DNA from: Cellulomonas sp. Y8
GTDB taxonomy: Bacteria; Actinomycetota; Actinomycetes; Actinomycetales; Cellulomonadaceae
DNA: 64,000 bases
Reading direction: 5' to 3'
Assembly: GCF_008033115.1 (NCBI RefSeq)
Contig: NZ_CP041203.1
Location: 3,596,001-3,660,000, forward strand
A program made the translations under genes and the position numbers. Of the stretch, positions 51,401-62,194 are shown one piece after another. The first letter of the stretch is position 1. Every line of letters starts with the position of its first letter. The notes under the pieces were generated by a model that was not told the DNA's origin, ran no database searches, and worked only from the letters and a program-made list of their open reading frames with translations.

Positions 51401-52881
51401 CCGACCCGCGCAGCGACACCGCGGCGCTCACCAAGCGGCTGACCCGGCTGGACGAGGCGCTCGCGGTGGGTGGCGACCGCGTCGACCCGGCCGTCGCGAC
51501 CCGGGTCCGGGGCATCGGCGACCAGGTGCGGACCCGGCTCGCGCTCGGCGTCGACCACACCGTCGTCGCGCTGCTCGGCGGCACCGGCTCGGGGAAGTCG
51601 AGCCTGTTCAACGAGATCTGCGGCCTCGAGTTCGCCGAGGTGGGCGTCAAGCGGCCCACCACCTCGCAGCCGACGGCGTGCGTGTGGGGCGGGGGCGGCG
51701 AGAAGCTGCTCGACTGGCTGGAGGTCGCCGAGGACCGCCGGATCGAGCGGGAGAGCGCCCTCGACGGGGACACCGAGGCGCCGTTGCGCGGCCTCGTGCT
51801 GCTCGACCTGCCGGACCACGACTCGATCGAGGACGCGCACCGCGAGGCCGTCGACCGGCTGCTGCCGATGGCCGACCTGCTGATCTGGGTCGTCGACCCG
51901 CAGAAGTACGCCGACGACTCGCTGCACTCCGGCTACCTCCGCGGGCTGGTGGGCCACGAGGGCGCGATGCTCGTCGTGCTCAACCAGGTCGACACGGTGC
52001 CGCCCGAGCAGCGGGAGGCGCTGGCGACCGACGTCGGCCGGCTCCTCGCGGCCGACGGGCTGACGGGCGTCGAGGTGCGCACGACGTCCGCACGCACCGG
52101 CGAGGGCGTCGCGGAGATGCGGGACACGCTGGCCGAGGTCGTCGGGCGGCAGAGCCTCGCGGCGCGGCGCGCGTCCGCGGAGATCACCGACGCGGCGCGG
52201 CTCGTGCAGGGCGAGGTCGGCGACGCCGAGCCTCCGGCCGACGCGCTCGACGTGACCCCCGTGGCGGTGACGCTGGCGCACGCGGCGGGGCTGCCGGCGC
52301 TCGCCGACGCGGTGGCCGCGGTGGTGCGGGGCAGCGCGACGACGGTGCCCGAGCTCGTCTCGGTGCAGGAGGGCGCCGTCGCGCTGGCGCGCAGCCAGTG
52401 GACCGACGCGGTCACGGCCCGGCTGCCGCGGCGCTGGGTCGAGGCGGTGCGCGGCGCGCTCGCCCCGACCGACGAGGTCCGGTCGGCGGCGGACGAGGCG
52501 CTGTCCCGGGTGGCGGTCGTGACCCGGCGGTCGCGGCTCGCGGTGACCCTGCTGGTGCTGGCCGTGGTGCTCGGCGTCGGTGCAGTCGCGGCGGCCGGCG
52601 CGGGCGCGTGGCGCACGTGGGGGTCGGGCACCGGCCCCGAGGACCTGCTCCGGCTGGGCTGGCCGCTCGCTGCGGGCCTCGCGGTGCTGGCGGTGCTGTG
52701 CGCGTGGCTCGCGGTACGCGCTCGGCGCGCGGCGGCGACCCGGCGCGCCGAGCGGGTGCGCCGGGACGGGCGCGAGGCGCTGGAGGGCGTCGCGCGGCGG
52801 TGCCTGGCGGAGCCGACGACGGCCGTGCTCGCGGAGCACCGGCGGGTCCGGGAGCTGGCCGCGGGGGCCCGCGAGGCCTGA
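51397..52881 (+). CDS. Dynamin-like/YfjP-type GTPase, copy 1 B subunit
   Basis: A 494-residue GTPase: G1 GGTGSGKSSLFNEICG near residue 60, G2 region RPTTSQPTACVW, G3 DLPDHDSIEDAH, then WVVDPQKYADDSLHSGYL, G4 VLNQVDTV and G5-like TSARTGEG. Two membrane helices lie near residues 383-408 (LAVTLLVLAVVLGVGAVAAAGAGAW) and 425-443. So the B partner carries the membrane anchor in this pair. ATG 51397 overlaps the A stop. The following 288 bp hold a 19-bp tandem repeat. Confidence 0.84.
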   Translation: MTDPRSDTAALTKRLTRLDEALAVGGDRVDPAVATRVRGIGDQVRTRLALGVDHTVVALLGGTGSGKSSLFNEICGLEFAEVGVKRPTTSQPTACVWGGGGEKLLDWLEVAEDRRIERESALDGDTEAPLRGLVLLDLPDHDSIEDAHREAVDRLLPMADLLIWVVDPQKYADDSLHSGYLRGLVGHEGAMLVVLNQVDTVPPEQREALATDVGRLLAADGLTGVEVRTTSARTGEGVAEMRDTLAEVVGRQSLAARRASAEITDAARLVQGEVGDAEPPADALDVTPVAVTLAHAAGLPALADAVAAVVRGSATTVPELVSVQEGAVALARSQWTDAVTARLPRRWVEAVRGALAPTDEVRSAADEALSRVAVVTRRSRLAVTLLVLAVVLGVGAVAAAGAGAWRTWGSGTGPEDLLRLGWPLAAGLAVLAVLCAWLAVRARRAAATRRAERVRRDGREALEGVARRCLAEPTTAVLAEHRRVRELAAGAREA

Positions 52882-52937
52882 GGGCTGCGCGCGGTCTGCC
52901 CGGGAGGCCTGACGCCCGGGCGGCGATGGGCCGGAGG

Positions 52938-53012
52938 CGGGCCGGGGCGGTGCCGGCGGGCCGGGGCGGTGCCGGAGGGCCAGGGCGGTGCCGGCCGGTC
53001 GCGGCGGTGCAG
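52938..53012. repeat. 19-bp tandem repeat, about four copies
   Basis: CGGGCCGGGGCGGTGCCGG occurs twice exactly (52938-52956, 52957-52975), a third time with two changes (52976-52994), and a fourth degenerate copy to 53012. It lies between the first GTPase operon and ssb. Confidence 0.8.
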
Positions 53013-53169
53013 CCCCGGGATCACGGGGTGCCGAGCCGACCACAGGCCCCGGTGCCGTGCGTCGTCCCCAGGTCCGGCACGGGTGCCGCGCGCGGCCGGC
53101 GCGGGACCCGGCAGCGTCGTGTCCACGGCCGGCCCGCACGGGCGCCGGCCCCGGGCACCAGGAGGACGC

Positions 53170-53745
53170 ATGGCGGTCAACGAGCTCACGGTCACGGTGG
53201 TCGGCTGGGTCGGCAGCGACCCGGTCCGCTACCTCGGCGACGACGGGCAGGTGCCGTTCACCAAGTTCCGGCTGGCCAGCACCCCGCGCGTGTACGACCG
53301 CGACCAGGACGGGTACGTCGACGCCGACACCAGCTGGTTCACGGTGAAGACGTTCCGGCACCTCGCGCTCAACGTCGCGGACGCGGTGCGTCGCGGGGAG
53401 CCCGTGGTCGTGCACGGCCGGCTCCGGCTGGTCGACTGGGTGGCACCCGACGGCCGGCCGCGGACGACGGCCGAGCTGACGGCGGACGCGGTGGGGCACG
53501 ACCTGTCCCGCGGGACGACGCGGTTCACGCGGACGGTGCACGCGACGCGCGTTCCGGGCGGGCCCGGCGGGCCGGACGAGGACGGCGGACCGGGCGATGC
53601 GGACGAGGACAGGGACGGAGTGGTCGACGCGTCGGGGACGCCTGCCGGCGAGCCCGCCCCGGTCGACCTCAGCCTGGCGGTCGAGCTGCCGGACGACGAC
53701 CCGCTGGGCGACGACCTCGCCCGGGCCGAGCGGCTCACGGCCTGA
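53170..53745 (+). CDS. ssb: Single-stranded DNA-binding protein
   Basis: A 191-residue OB-fold SSB. NELTVTVVGWVGSDPVRYLGDDGQVPFTKFRLASTPRVYDRDQDGYVDADTSWFTVKTFRHLALNVADAVRRGEPVVVHGRLRLVDW is the full domain; the C-tail is acidic but ends DLARAERLTA and lacks the DDDxPF tip that recruits partner proteins. That marks it as a paralogous actinobacterial SSB rather than the main replication SSB. ATG 53170 has AGGAGG upstream. It sits between the two GTPase operons, just before ettA. Confidence 0.88.
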   Translation: MAVNELTVTVVGWVGSDPVRYLGDDGQVPFTKFRLASTPRVYDRDQDGYVDADTSWFTVKTFRHLALNVADAVRRGEPVVVHGRLRLVDWVAPDGRPRTTAELTADAVGHDLSRGTTRFTRTVHATRVPGGPGGPDEDGGPGDADEDRDGVVDASGTPAGEPAPVDLSLAVELPDDDPLGDDLARAERLTA

Positions 53746-53803
53746 GGCGCACCGCCGGGCGGCTGCTCACGGCGACGGCGCGGTCCGACGGGCCGGGATC
53801 GCC

Positions 53804-53809
53804 TAGGCT
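53804..53809 (+). promoter_or_regulatory. -10 box TAGGCT upstream of ettA
   Basis: TAGGCT lies about 86 bp before the ettA GTG. Unlike most starts in this window, it would give an mRNA with a real 5' leader. Confidence 0.4.
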
Positions 53810-53895
53810 GGGGGATCGCGCCGTCGCCCGGCACCGCGAGGTCGCCCGGCGCGCGCGACACCGGAACCGACGACCCCGAGGCGGACGAGAAGCCA

Positions 53896-55578
<1,683 letters not shown>

Positions 55579-55596
55579 GCGACTCTGCACCACCCG

Positions 55597-55636
55597 CAGC
55601 GGCCGCCGTCCCCTTCCCGGGGCGGCGGCCGTTGCT
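55597..55636 (+). terminator. GC-rich hairpin after ettA
   Basis: GGCCGCCG and CCCC pair with GGGG and CGGCGGCC (12 bp with one bulged T) around TTCC, within 60 bp of the stop. Confidence 0.6.
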
Positions 55637-55741
55637 GTGCCGGGTCCCGGCGGTCCAGCCCGGGACGCCCGCCCCGCCCGGCCGACTCGTCGTCCCGGTG
55701 TGTGGGTGCCCGGCGGGAGGGCGGGGAGGGTCGGCGGACGG

Positions 55742-55747
55742 CAGGAT
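55742..55747 (+). promoter_or_regulatory. -10-like box CAGGAT before the second GTPase operon
   Basis: CAGGAT ends 7 nt before ATG 55755, mirroring GAGGAT before the first operon. Confidence 0.4.
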
Positions 55748-55754
55748 GGGCGCC

Positions 55755-57896
55755 ATGGCCGACGACACGCCCCCGCCCGCCGCCGGCGCGGTGACCGGCG
55801 CGGACGCCGCGCTCGCGGACGCCCTCGACCGGCTCCGCGCCCGGCTGCGCGACCTCGCGCTGCCGCTGGACGCCCCCGGCGCCGCGCAGGCCCGCGGCGA
55901 CCGCCGGGCCGCGCTCGACCAGCTCGACGACTACCTGCTGCCGCGACTCCGCTCGGCCGGGGCGCCGCTGCTGGTCGTCGTCGGCGGCTCCACCGGCGCC
56001 GGGAAGTCGACGCTGGTGAACTCGCTGCTCGGCGAGCGGGTCAGCGACCCCGGCGTGCTGCGACCCACGACGCGCTCCCCGGTGCTGGTGCACCACCCGC
56101 TCGACGCGGGCTGGTTCGCCGGCGACCGGGTGCTGCCGGGCCTCGCGCGCCTGGCGGGGGACCGCGGGGCGGACGAGAGCGCGGCCGGGGACCCCGGGGC
56201 GGCCGAGCCCGGGGCCGCAGCGGTCCGGCTGGCCCCCAGCCCGGCGCTGCCCCGCGGGCTGGCGCTGCTGGACGCGCCGGACGTCGACTCCGTCGAGGAG
56301 GCGAACCGCCGGCTCGCGGCCCAGCTGCTCGCCGCGGCGGACCTGTGGCTGTTCGTCACGACCGCCGCCCGGTACGCGGACGCGGTGCCGTGGGACCTGC
56401 TGCACACCGCGGCCGAGCGGCACGCCCAGGTCGCGCTCGTCGTCGACCGGGTGGACCCCGGGTCCGAGGCGGCGGTCGAGGACCTGCGCCGGATGCTGGA
56501 CGCGAACGGCCTGTTCGCCGCCCCGCTGTTCGCGGTCGCGGAGGGCGTGGGCTCGGACGGCCTGCTGCCGGAGGACGCGGTCGGGCCGGTCGCGGCGTGG
56601 CTGTCGGACCTCGGCGGCGACGCGGCCGCCCGGCGCGCGGTCGCGGTCGCGACCCGGGACGGGGTGGTCGACGACCTCGCCGGTCGCGGGCTGGCGCTCG
56701 CGCGGGCGGCCGGCGAGCAGGTGATCGCGGCGGCCCGGCTGCGGGACGCGGTCGCGCGCGCCTACGCCGAGGCGGCGGCGCAGGTCGGCGCGGCGACGTC
56801 GGACGGCGCGATGCTCCGCGGCGAGGTGCTGGCCCGCTGGCAGGAGCTCGTCGGGACGGGCGACCTGCTGCGCTCGGTCGAGCGCGGGGTGGGGCGCGTG
56901 CGGGACGCGGTCGTCGGGTTCCTGCGGGGCCGGCCCGCCGCACCGGCGCCCGTGGAGCAGGCGATCGCGCACGGCCTGGCCGCCGTCGTCCTGGACGCCG
57001 CCGACGCGGCGGCCGAGCGCACGCACGCCGCGTGGCGCGGCGACCCGTCCGGCGCCGGGCTGCTGCCGGACCTCGGGCTGTCCCGGTCGTCCGCGACGCT
57101 GCGGGCCGACGTGGACCGGGAGATCCGCGCGTGGCAGGCGGACGTGCTCGCGCTCGTCGGCGAGCAGGGCGCGCAGCGGCGCGGCACCGCCCGGGCGCTG
57201 TCGTTCGGGGTGAACGCGCTGGGCGTGAGCCTCATGGTGCTGGCGTTCGCCTCGACCGGCGGGCTCACCGGGGTCGAGGTCGGCATCGCGGGCGGCACGG
57301 CCGTGGTCGCGCAGAAGCTGCTCGAGGCGGTGTTCGGCGACGACGCCGTGCGCCGGCTGACCGCGGAGGCCCGGGAGCGGCTCGACGCCCGGGTCCGCGG
57401 GCTGCTGGCCGGGGAGGCGGCCCGGTACACGGCGCAGCTCGACGCGCTCGTCCTCACGGGCGGGGAGGCGCTGCGGGGCGCGGCGACCGCGGTGGCGGAC
57501 GCGGCACGGGCGGAGCGCGCGGGCCGTGCGGCGGGTGCGACGGGCGCCGGCCCTGCGGGTCCCGGGCCGGGTGGCGCCGACGCCGCGGGTGCGGGTGCGC
57601 GTCCGGTGCCCGGCGACGCCGCCGTCGGCGGGACGACGGCCGCGCTCGCCGGGACGACGAGCCTGCGGGGCGCGGACCGGTGGCGCGCGGTGTCCGGCGG
57701 TGCCGGACCGGGCCGGACCCCGGGCGCCGGTGGCGGGACCTGGTCCGCCGCGACCGCCCCGGCCGGAGCCGGCGGCCGGGGCAGTGCGGGACCGGACGCC
57801 GCCGGCGGCGCCGGGACGCCCGGCACCGCCGACCCCGGCGACCGTCACCGCGGCGGGTTCTGGCGGCGGCTGCTCGGCCGGGAGGACCGCGGATGA
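55755..57896 (+). CDS. Dynamin-like/YfjP-type GTPase, copy 2 A subunit
   Basis: A 713-residue protein related to the A subunit at 49709. G1 GGSTGAGKSTLVNSLLG, G2 region RPTTRSPVLVHHPLD, G3 DAPDVDSVEEANRR and DLWLFVTTAARYADAVPWD are shared. G4 reads DRVD instead of NRVD. It has a membrane segment pair near residue 480-520 (FGVNALGVSLMVLAFASTGGLTGVEVGIAGGTAVV) that copy 1 lacks, and a long low-complexity Gly/Ala/Pro tail of about 110 residues. ATG 55755 is preferred over ATG 55746 by the -10 spacing. Its stop overlaps the B subunit start. Confidence 0.82.
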   Translation: MADDTPPPAAGAVTGADAALADALDRLRARLRDLALPLDAPGAAQARGDRRAALDQLDDYLLPRLRSAGAPLLVVVGGSTGAGKSTLVNSLLGERVSDPGVLRPTTRSPVLVHHPLDAGWFAGDRVLPGLARLAGDRGADESAAGDPGAAEPGAAAVRLAPSPALPRGLALLDAPDVDSVEEANRRLAAQLLAAADLWLFVTTAARYADAVPWDLLHTAAERHAQVALVVDRVDPGSEAAVEDLRRMLDANGLFAAPLFAVAEGVGSDGLLPEDAVGPVAAWLSDLGGDAAARRAVAVATRDGVVDDLAGRGLALARAAGEQVIAAARLRDAVARAYAEAAAQVGAATSDGAMLRGEVLARWQELVGTGDLLRSVERGVGRVRDAVVGFLRGRPAAPAPVEQAIAHGLAAVVLDAADAAAERTHAAWRGDPSGAGLLPDLGLSRSSATLRADVDREIRAWQADVLALVGEQGAQRRGTARALSFGVNALGVSLMVLAFASTGGLTGVEVGIAGGTAVVAQKLLEAVFGDDAVRRLTAEARERLDARVRGLLAGEAARYTAQLDALVLTGGEALRGAATAVADAARAERAGRAAGATGAGPAGPGPGGADAAGAGARPVPGDAAVGGTTAALAGTTSLRGADRWRAVSGGAGPGRTPGAGGGTWSAATAPAGAGGRGSAGPDAAGGAGTPGTADPGDRHRGGFWRRLLGREDRG

Positions 57897-59530
57897 GCCT
57901 CCCGCTGCACGACCGCGTCGCCGCGCTGGGCGCGGCGCTGGACGCGGGGGAGGGCCGGCTGCCCGCGGACGCCGTCACGGACGGCCGCGCGGTGCTGGCG
58001 CGGGTCGGCGAGCGGGCGGCGCTGTCCGCCGAGCACACCGTCGTCGCGCTCGCGGGCGCCACCGGGTCGGGGAAGTCGTCGCTGGTGAACGCCCTGGTCG
58101 GCGAGGAGATCGCCCGGCCCGGGGTGCAGCGGCCGACGACCGGCGAGGCGCTCGCGGCCGTGCGCGGGCCGGGCGCGGAGCCGCTGCTCGACTGGCTCGG
58201 GGTGCGGCGGCGGCACGGGCTGCCCGCGGGGCCGGGCGCGGCGGGCTCGCGGCTGGTGCTGCTCGACCTGCCCGACCACGACTCCGTCGTCGAGGCGCAC
58301 CGGCTGCGCGCCGAGCACCTGATCGAGCGGGTCGACCTGCTGGTCTGGGTCGTCGACCCGCAGAAGTACGCCGACGCGGCCCTGCACGAGCGCTACCTGC
58401 GTCCGCTCGCCCGGCACGCCGAGGTGGTCGTGCTCGTGCTCAACCAGGCCGACCGGCTCGCGCCCGCGGAGGTCGACGCCGTGCTCGGCGACCTGCGCCG
58501 GCTGGCGGCCGCGGACGGGCTGCCCGGCGTGCGGACGCTGGCCGCGTCGGCGCGCACGGGCGAGGGCGTGCCCGCGCTGCGCGACCTGCTCGACGACGCC
58601 GCCGAGCGCCGCCGGGTCGCCGTCGCGCGGATGACGGCCGACGTCGAGGTGGCCGCGCGACGGGTGCTCGACGCGTGCGGTGCGGCGCCGGATCGGCGGC
58701 GGGGCCGGGACGACGGCGACCTGCCGGCGCTCACGGACGCGCTCGCCGAGGCCGCGGGCGTGCCGGTGGTGGTCGAGGCCGTGCGGCGGGCGGCGGTGCG
58801 CCGGGCGGTGGCGAGGGCGGGCTGGCCGCCGGTGCGCTGGCTCGCCCGGCTGCGGCCCGACCCGCTGCGGCGGCTGCACCTGGCGACGGGCGCGGGCGCA
58901 GGCCGCCGGGGCCGGGGCGCGCCCGCCGACGAGACCGAGCCGGGTGCGGTCGAGCGGACCTCGGTCCCGCCCGCGGGCCTCGCCGCGCGCGCCGCCGCGT
59001 CGTCGGCCGTACGGCGGTACGTCGACGGCGCCACCGCGGACGCCCCGGACGCCTGGGCGCTCGCCGTCCGGGACGCGGTGGGCGTGGCCGACCTGGCCGA
59101 CGACCTCGACCGGGCCGTCGGCGGCACGACGCTGCTGCCCGACCGCCCGGGGGCGTGGGTGCGGGTCGCCGGGTGGCTGCAGTGGCTGCTGCTCGCGGCG
59201 GCCGTCGCGGGGGCGCTGTGGCTCGCGGCGCTCGCGGGGCTGGCGTACCTGCAGCTGCCGGTGCCGCGCACGCCGGAGTGGGGCCCGTTCCCGGCGCCGA
59301 CCGTCCTGCTCGTCGGCGGGCTGCTCGCGGGCGCGCTGCTGGCGCTCCTGGCGTCAGGGCTCGCGCGCCTGCGGGCCCGGGGCCGGGCGCGCGCGGCGCG
59401 GGCGCGGCTGCTCGCGGCGGTGACGCGGGTCGCGCGGGAGCGGGTCGCCGACCCGGCCGCCGCGGTGCTGGGTGACCTGGCGGCGTGCCGGGAGCAGGCG
59501 CTCCGCGCGGCGGGCGACCGGGGGCGCTGA
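57893..59530 (+). CDS. Dynamin-like/YfjP-type GTPase, copy 2 B subunit
   Basis: A 545-residue GTPase related to the B subunit at 51397: G1 GATGSGKSSLVNALVG, G2 region RPTTGEALAAV, G3 DLPDHDSVVEAH, WVVDPQKYADAALHERYL, G4 VLNQADRL and ASARTGEG. The shared WVVDPQKYAD stretch shows the two B proteins are paralogues. Two membrane helices near residues 424-450 and 466-490 near the C-terminus match copy 1. ATG 57893 overlaps the A stop as ATGA. Confidence 0.84.
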   Translation: MSLPLHDRVAALGAALDAGEGRLPADAVTDGRAVLARVGERAALSAEHTVVALAGATGSGKSSLVNALVGEEIARPGVQRPTTGEALAAVRGPGAEPLLDWLGVRRRHGLPAGPGAAGSRLVLLDLPDHDSVVEAHRLRAEHLIERVDLLVWVVDPQKYADAALHERYLRPLARHAEVVVLVLNQADRLAPAEVDAVLGDLRRLAAADGLPGVRTLAASARTGEGVPALRDLLDDAAERRRVAVARMTADVEVAARRVLDACGAAPDRRRGRDDGDLPALTDALAEAAGVPVVVEAVRRAAVRRAVARAGWPPVRWLARLRPDPLRRLHLATGAGAGRRGRGAPADETEPGAVERTSVPPAGLAARAAASSAVRRYVDGATADAPDAWALAVRDAVGVADLADDLDRAVGGTTLLPDRPGAWVRVAGWLQWLLLAAAVAGALWLAALAGLAYLQLPVPRTPEWGPFPAPTVLLVGGLLAGALLALLASGLARLRARGRARAARARLLAAVTRVARERVADPAAAVLGDLAACREQALRAAGDRGR

Positions 59531-59754
59531 CCGGGCGGGTCGGCGCTCGGGGGCCCGGCGCCGTGCCCGCACCCGCGCGGCGCTGCGGCGGACCGGGGCC
59601 GTCGAGCCGGGCGGAGCCCTGCCGGCGGACCCGGCGGCGTGCCGGGACCGGGTGCGGCCGACGCCACACGCGCGCCGCACCCGCCCGCCCCGGCGGGAGG
59701 GGCAGGATGCTGGGGGCGCCACCCCGCGGCGCCGCACCGAGGAACGGGGGACGG

Positions 59755-60288
59755 ATGACCAGGCTCCGGGTGCCGGTCCAGCTGCGCTGGTCCGACATGG
59801 ACGCGTACGGGCACGTGAACAACGTCGAGCTGCTGCGGTTGCTCGAGGAGGCGCGCATCGAGGCGTTCTGGGCGCACCCCGCGCCCGCCGACCCGCTGGG
59901 CGAGGGCGCCGCGCCCGCGACCGGGACCGCCGACCGCGAGACGTGGCCGACCGCCGTGCTCGACGCCGGCCCGGGCGCGCGGACCGCGACGCTGGTCGCC
60001 CGCCAGGAGGTCGAGTACCTGCGCCCGCTGGGCTACCGCCGGACGCCGGTGGTCGTCGACATGTGGATCGGCCACCTCGGCGGCGCGAGCATCGACGTCT
60101 GCTACGAGGTGCACGACGCGTCCCCGGACGCTGCCGCCGGCGCGCCGGCCCCGTACGCGCGCGCGGTCACGACGCTGGTGCTGGTCGACGCCGCGAGCGG
60201 GTCGCCCCGCCGCATCGGCGAGACCGAGCGCGCCGCCTGGCTCCCGTACGTCGAGACCCCGCCGACCTTCCGCCGCCGAGGCCGCTGA
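59755..60288 (+). CDS. Acyl-CoA thioesterase (4HBT hot-dog family)
   Basis: A 177-residue hot-dog thioesterase. LRWSDMDAYGHVNNVELLRLLEEARIEAFW carries the active-site DxDxxGHVNN pattern, and ATLVARQEVEYLRPLGYRRTPVVVDMWIGHLGGASIDVCYEVHD is the beta-sheet core. A short disordered insertion lies between them. ATG 59755 has GGGGGAC upstream. It follows the second GTPase operon by 224 bp, so it is a separate unit. Hydrolysis of a medium-chain or aromatic acyl-CoA is the family activity. Confidence 0.92.
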   Translation: MTRLRVPVQLRWSDMDAYGHVNNVELLRLLEEARIEAFWAHPAPADPLGEGAAPATGTADRETWPTAVLDAGPGARTATLVARQEVEYLRPLGYRRTPVVVDMWIGHLGGASIDVCYEVHDASPDAAAGAPAPYARAVTTLVLVDAASGSPRRIGETERAAWLPYVETPPTFRRRGR

Positions 60289-60310
60289 CCCTTGCGCGCG
60301 CCGACTGCCC

Positions 60311-60372
60311 TCGGCGCGAGATCGGTGCTTCCGCGCGAGATCGGTGCCTCCAGGCACCGATCTCGGCGCGAA
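60311..60372 (+). repeat. DDI 3' element after the thioesterase gene
   Basis: Direct units GCGCGAGATCGGTGCTTCC (60314-60332) and GCGCGAGATCGGTGCCTCC (60333-60351), inverted unit GGCACCGATCTCGGCGCG (60353-60370). Units two and three form a tight hairpin with almost no loop. Reads in the thioesterase direction; core ATCGGTGC. Confidence 0.7.
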
Positions 60373-60412
60373 CCTCCGACCTCGGCGCAGCCGCGCGCCG
60401 AGATAGGGCCCG

Positions 60413-60471
60413 CGCGGCGAGGTAGGACCGGAGACGGTCCGATCTCGCCGCCACGGTCCGATCTCGGCGCA
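60413..60471 (-). repeat. DDI 3' element after the SDR gene
   Basis: On the minus strand: direct units GCCGAGATCGGACCG and GGCGAGATCGGACCG, then inverted CGGTCCTACCTCGCC. Reads in the direction of the SDR gene, opposite to its neighbour at 60311, and has another core, ATCGGACC. Confidence 0.65.
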
Positions 60472-60511
60472 GGGGCGGGCGGGCGCGGGCGGGCGCGGCG
60501 CTCGCGGCGGG

Positions 60512-62194
60512 TCAGCGCGGGAGGTCGCGGCGCGAGCGCTCCGCGGTCTCCGCCGCGCGGGCGATGTTGCGCTGCATCCCGCCGAACACCACGCCGTGGA
60601 ACGGGTAGACCGACCACCAGTACAGCTGCCCGAGCAGGCCGTGCGGGTGGAACACGGCCCGCTGCGCGAACCGGGTGGGCGGCGTGGTCCAGCGGTCGGG
60701 CGACACGTCGGCCGGGCGGTCGTCGGCGTCGGTGGAGCCGGTCGCCGGGCGCGCGGGCTCGCCGCCCTCCGGCTCGACCCGCAGCTCCAGCCACGCCAGG
60801 CCGGGCAGCCGCATCTCGGCGCGCAGCCGCAGCAGCCGGCCGGGCTGCACCTCCTCGACCCGCCAGAAGTCCACCGCGTCGTCGACGACGAGCCGCCGCG
60901 GGTCCCGCCGGCCGCGGCGCAGGCCCGGACCGCCGACGACCCGGTCCATCAGCCCGCGCACCCGCCAGGCGAGCGACCACGAGTACCAGCCGCGCTCGCC
61001 GCCGACCGACTCCAGCACCCGCCACAGCGCCGCGGGGGAGGCGTCGACCTCGACGCTCCGGGCGTCCTCGTAGAGCGACCCGCCGGCCCAGTCCGGGTCG
61101 GACGGCAGCGGCTCCGACGGCGCCCCGGGCACGCCTGCGGACGACCAGCGCGTCGTCACGTCGGCCTCGCGGATGCGGGCGAGCGCGAGGCGCAGCGCGC
61201 GCGGGAACGAGATCAGCCCCTCGGGCGGGTCCGGCACATACTCCGCGATGTCGTGCTCGTCGCAGACCACCTCGTGCACCAGCGACTCGACGAGCGGCCG
61301 CGCGATCCCGGACGGCACCGGCGTGACCAGCCCGACCCAGTGGCTCGACAGCCGCGGCGTGAGCACGGGCACCTTGACGATGATCCGCCGCGGCAGCCCG
61401 GCGGCCTTCGCGTAGCCCTGCATCATGTCGCGGTAGGTCAGGACGTCGGGCCCGCCGATGTCGAACTCCCGGCTCACCTCCGGCGGCATCGACGCCGAGC
61501 CCACCAGGTAGCGGAGCACGTCGCGGACGGCGATCGGCTGGATCCGGTTGTCCAGCCACTTCGGCACCGTCATCGCGGGCAGCCGCTCGGTGAGGTAGCG
61601 CATCATCTCGAACGACGCCGACCCCGAGCCGAGGATCACGGCCGCGCGCAGCACCGTCGTCGGCACGCCCGAGGCCAGCAGGATCTCGCCGACCTCCTTG
61701 CGCGACGCGAGGTGGGGAGACAGGTCCTCGGTGTCGGGGGACAGCCCGCCGAGGTAGACGATCCGGCCGACGCCCGCCTCGCGCGCGGCGGCGCCGAACA
61801 CGAGCGCCGTATGCCGGTCGCGCTGCTCGAAGCGGCGGCCCGACCCCAGCGAGTGGATCAGGTAGTAGGCGACGTCGGTGCCCTCGAGGGCCGCGCGGAT
61901 CTGCTCGGGCTCGGCGGCGTCCGCCTGGGCCACCTCGACGGCGTCGTACCAGGGGCGGCCGCGCAACCGCTCGGGGCGCCGGGCGATCGCGCGCACCCGG
62001 TAGCCGGCGGCCAGCAGCTCGGGCACGAGGCGGCCGCCGACGTAGCCGGTCACGCCGGTCACGGCGACGAGCGGGGCGTCGGGGCGCGGGCGGCCGTCGT
62101 CGCCGACGCCGGGGACGATCCCGGTCAGGGTGCGGGCGACCGGCTCGTGGAGCAGGTCGTCGGCGGTGGGCGCGTCCGCGCCCGGGCTGGTCAC
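60512..62194 (-). CDS. SDR family oxidoreductase with DUF2867 domain
   Basis: A 560-residue two-domain protein. Residues about 30-330 are an atypical extended SDR: VAVTGVTGYVGGRLVPELLAAGYRVRAIARRPERL, AYYLIHSLGSG, GRIVYLGGLSPD and EFDIGGPDVLTYRDMM. Residues about 350-560 are DUF2867 (SVEVDASPAALWRVLESVGGERGWYSWSLAWRVRGLMDRVVGGPGL...FHPHGLLGQLYWWSVYPFHGVVFGGM). The fused form is common in actinobacteria. GTG 62194 is taken as start; GTG 62269 would add 25 Ala/Pro-rich residues. A redox or lipid-binding role is possible but unproven. Confidence 0.88.
   Translation of the reverse strand: MTSPGADAPTADDLLHEPVARTLTGIVPGVGDDGRPRPDAPLVAVTGVTGYVGGRLVPELLAAGYRVRAIARRPERLRGRPWYDAVEVAQADAAEPEQIRAALEGTDVAYYLIHSLGSGRRFEQRDRHTALVFGAAAREAGVGRIVYLGGLSPDTEDLSPHLASRKEVGEILLASGVPTTVLRAAVILGSGSASFEMMRYLTERLPAMTVPKWLDNRIQPIAVRDVLRYLVGSASMPPEVSREFDIGGPDVLTYRDMMQGYAKAAGLPRRIIVKVPVLTPRLSSHWVGLVTPVPSGIARPLVESLVHEVVCDEHDIAEYVPDPPEGLISFPRALRLALARIREADVTTRWSSAGVPGAPSEPLPSDPDWAGGSLYEDARSVEVDASPAALWRVLESVGGERGWYSWSLAWRVRGLMDRVVGGPGLRRGRRDPRRLVVDDAVDFWRVEEVQPGRLLRLRAEMRLPGLAWLELRVEPEGGEPARPATGSTDADDRPADVSPDRWTTPPTRFAQRAVFHPHGLLGQLYWWSVYPFHGVVFGGMQRNIARAAETAERSRRDLPR

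Noticed and set aside
52938..53012. A CRISPR array
   Set aside because: The 19-bp units are contiguous with no spacers, and there are no cas genes in the window.
49507..53541. A 1344-codon minus-strand frame across the first GTPase operon and ssb
   Set aside because: It lies wholly opposite well-supported genes with full motifs and runs through a tRNA and a tandem repeat; no recognisable domain.
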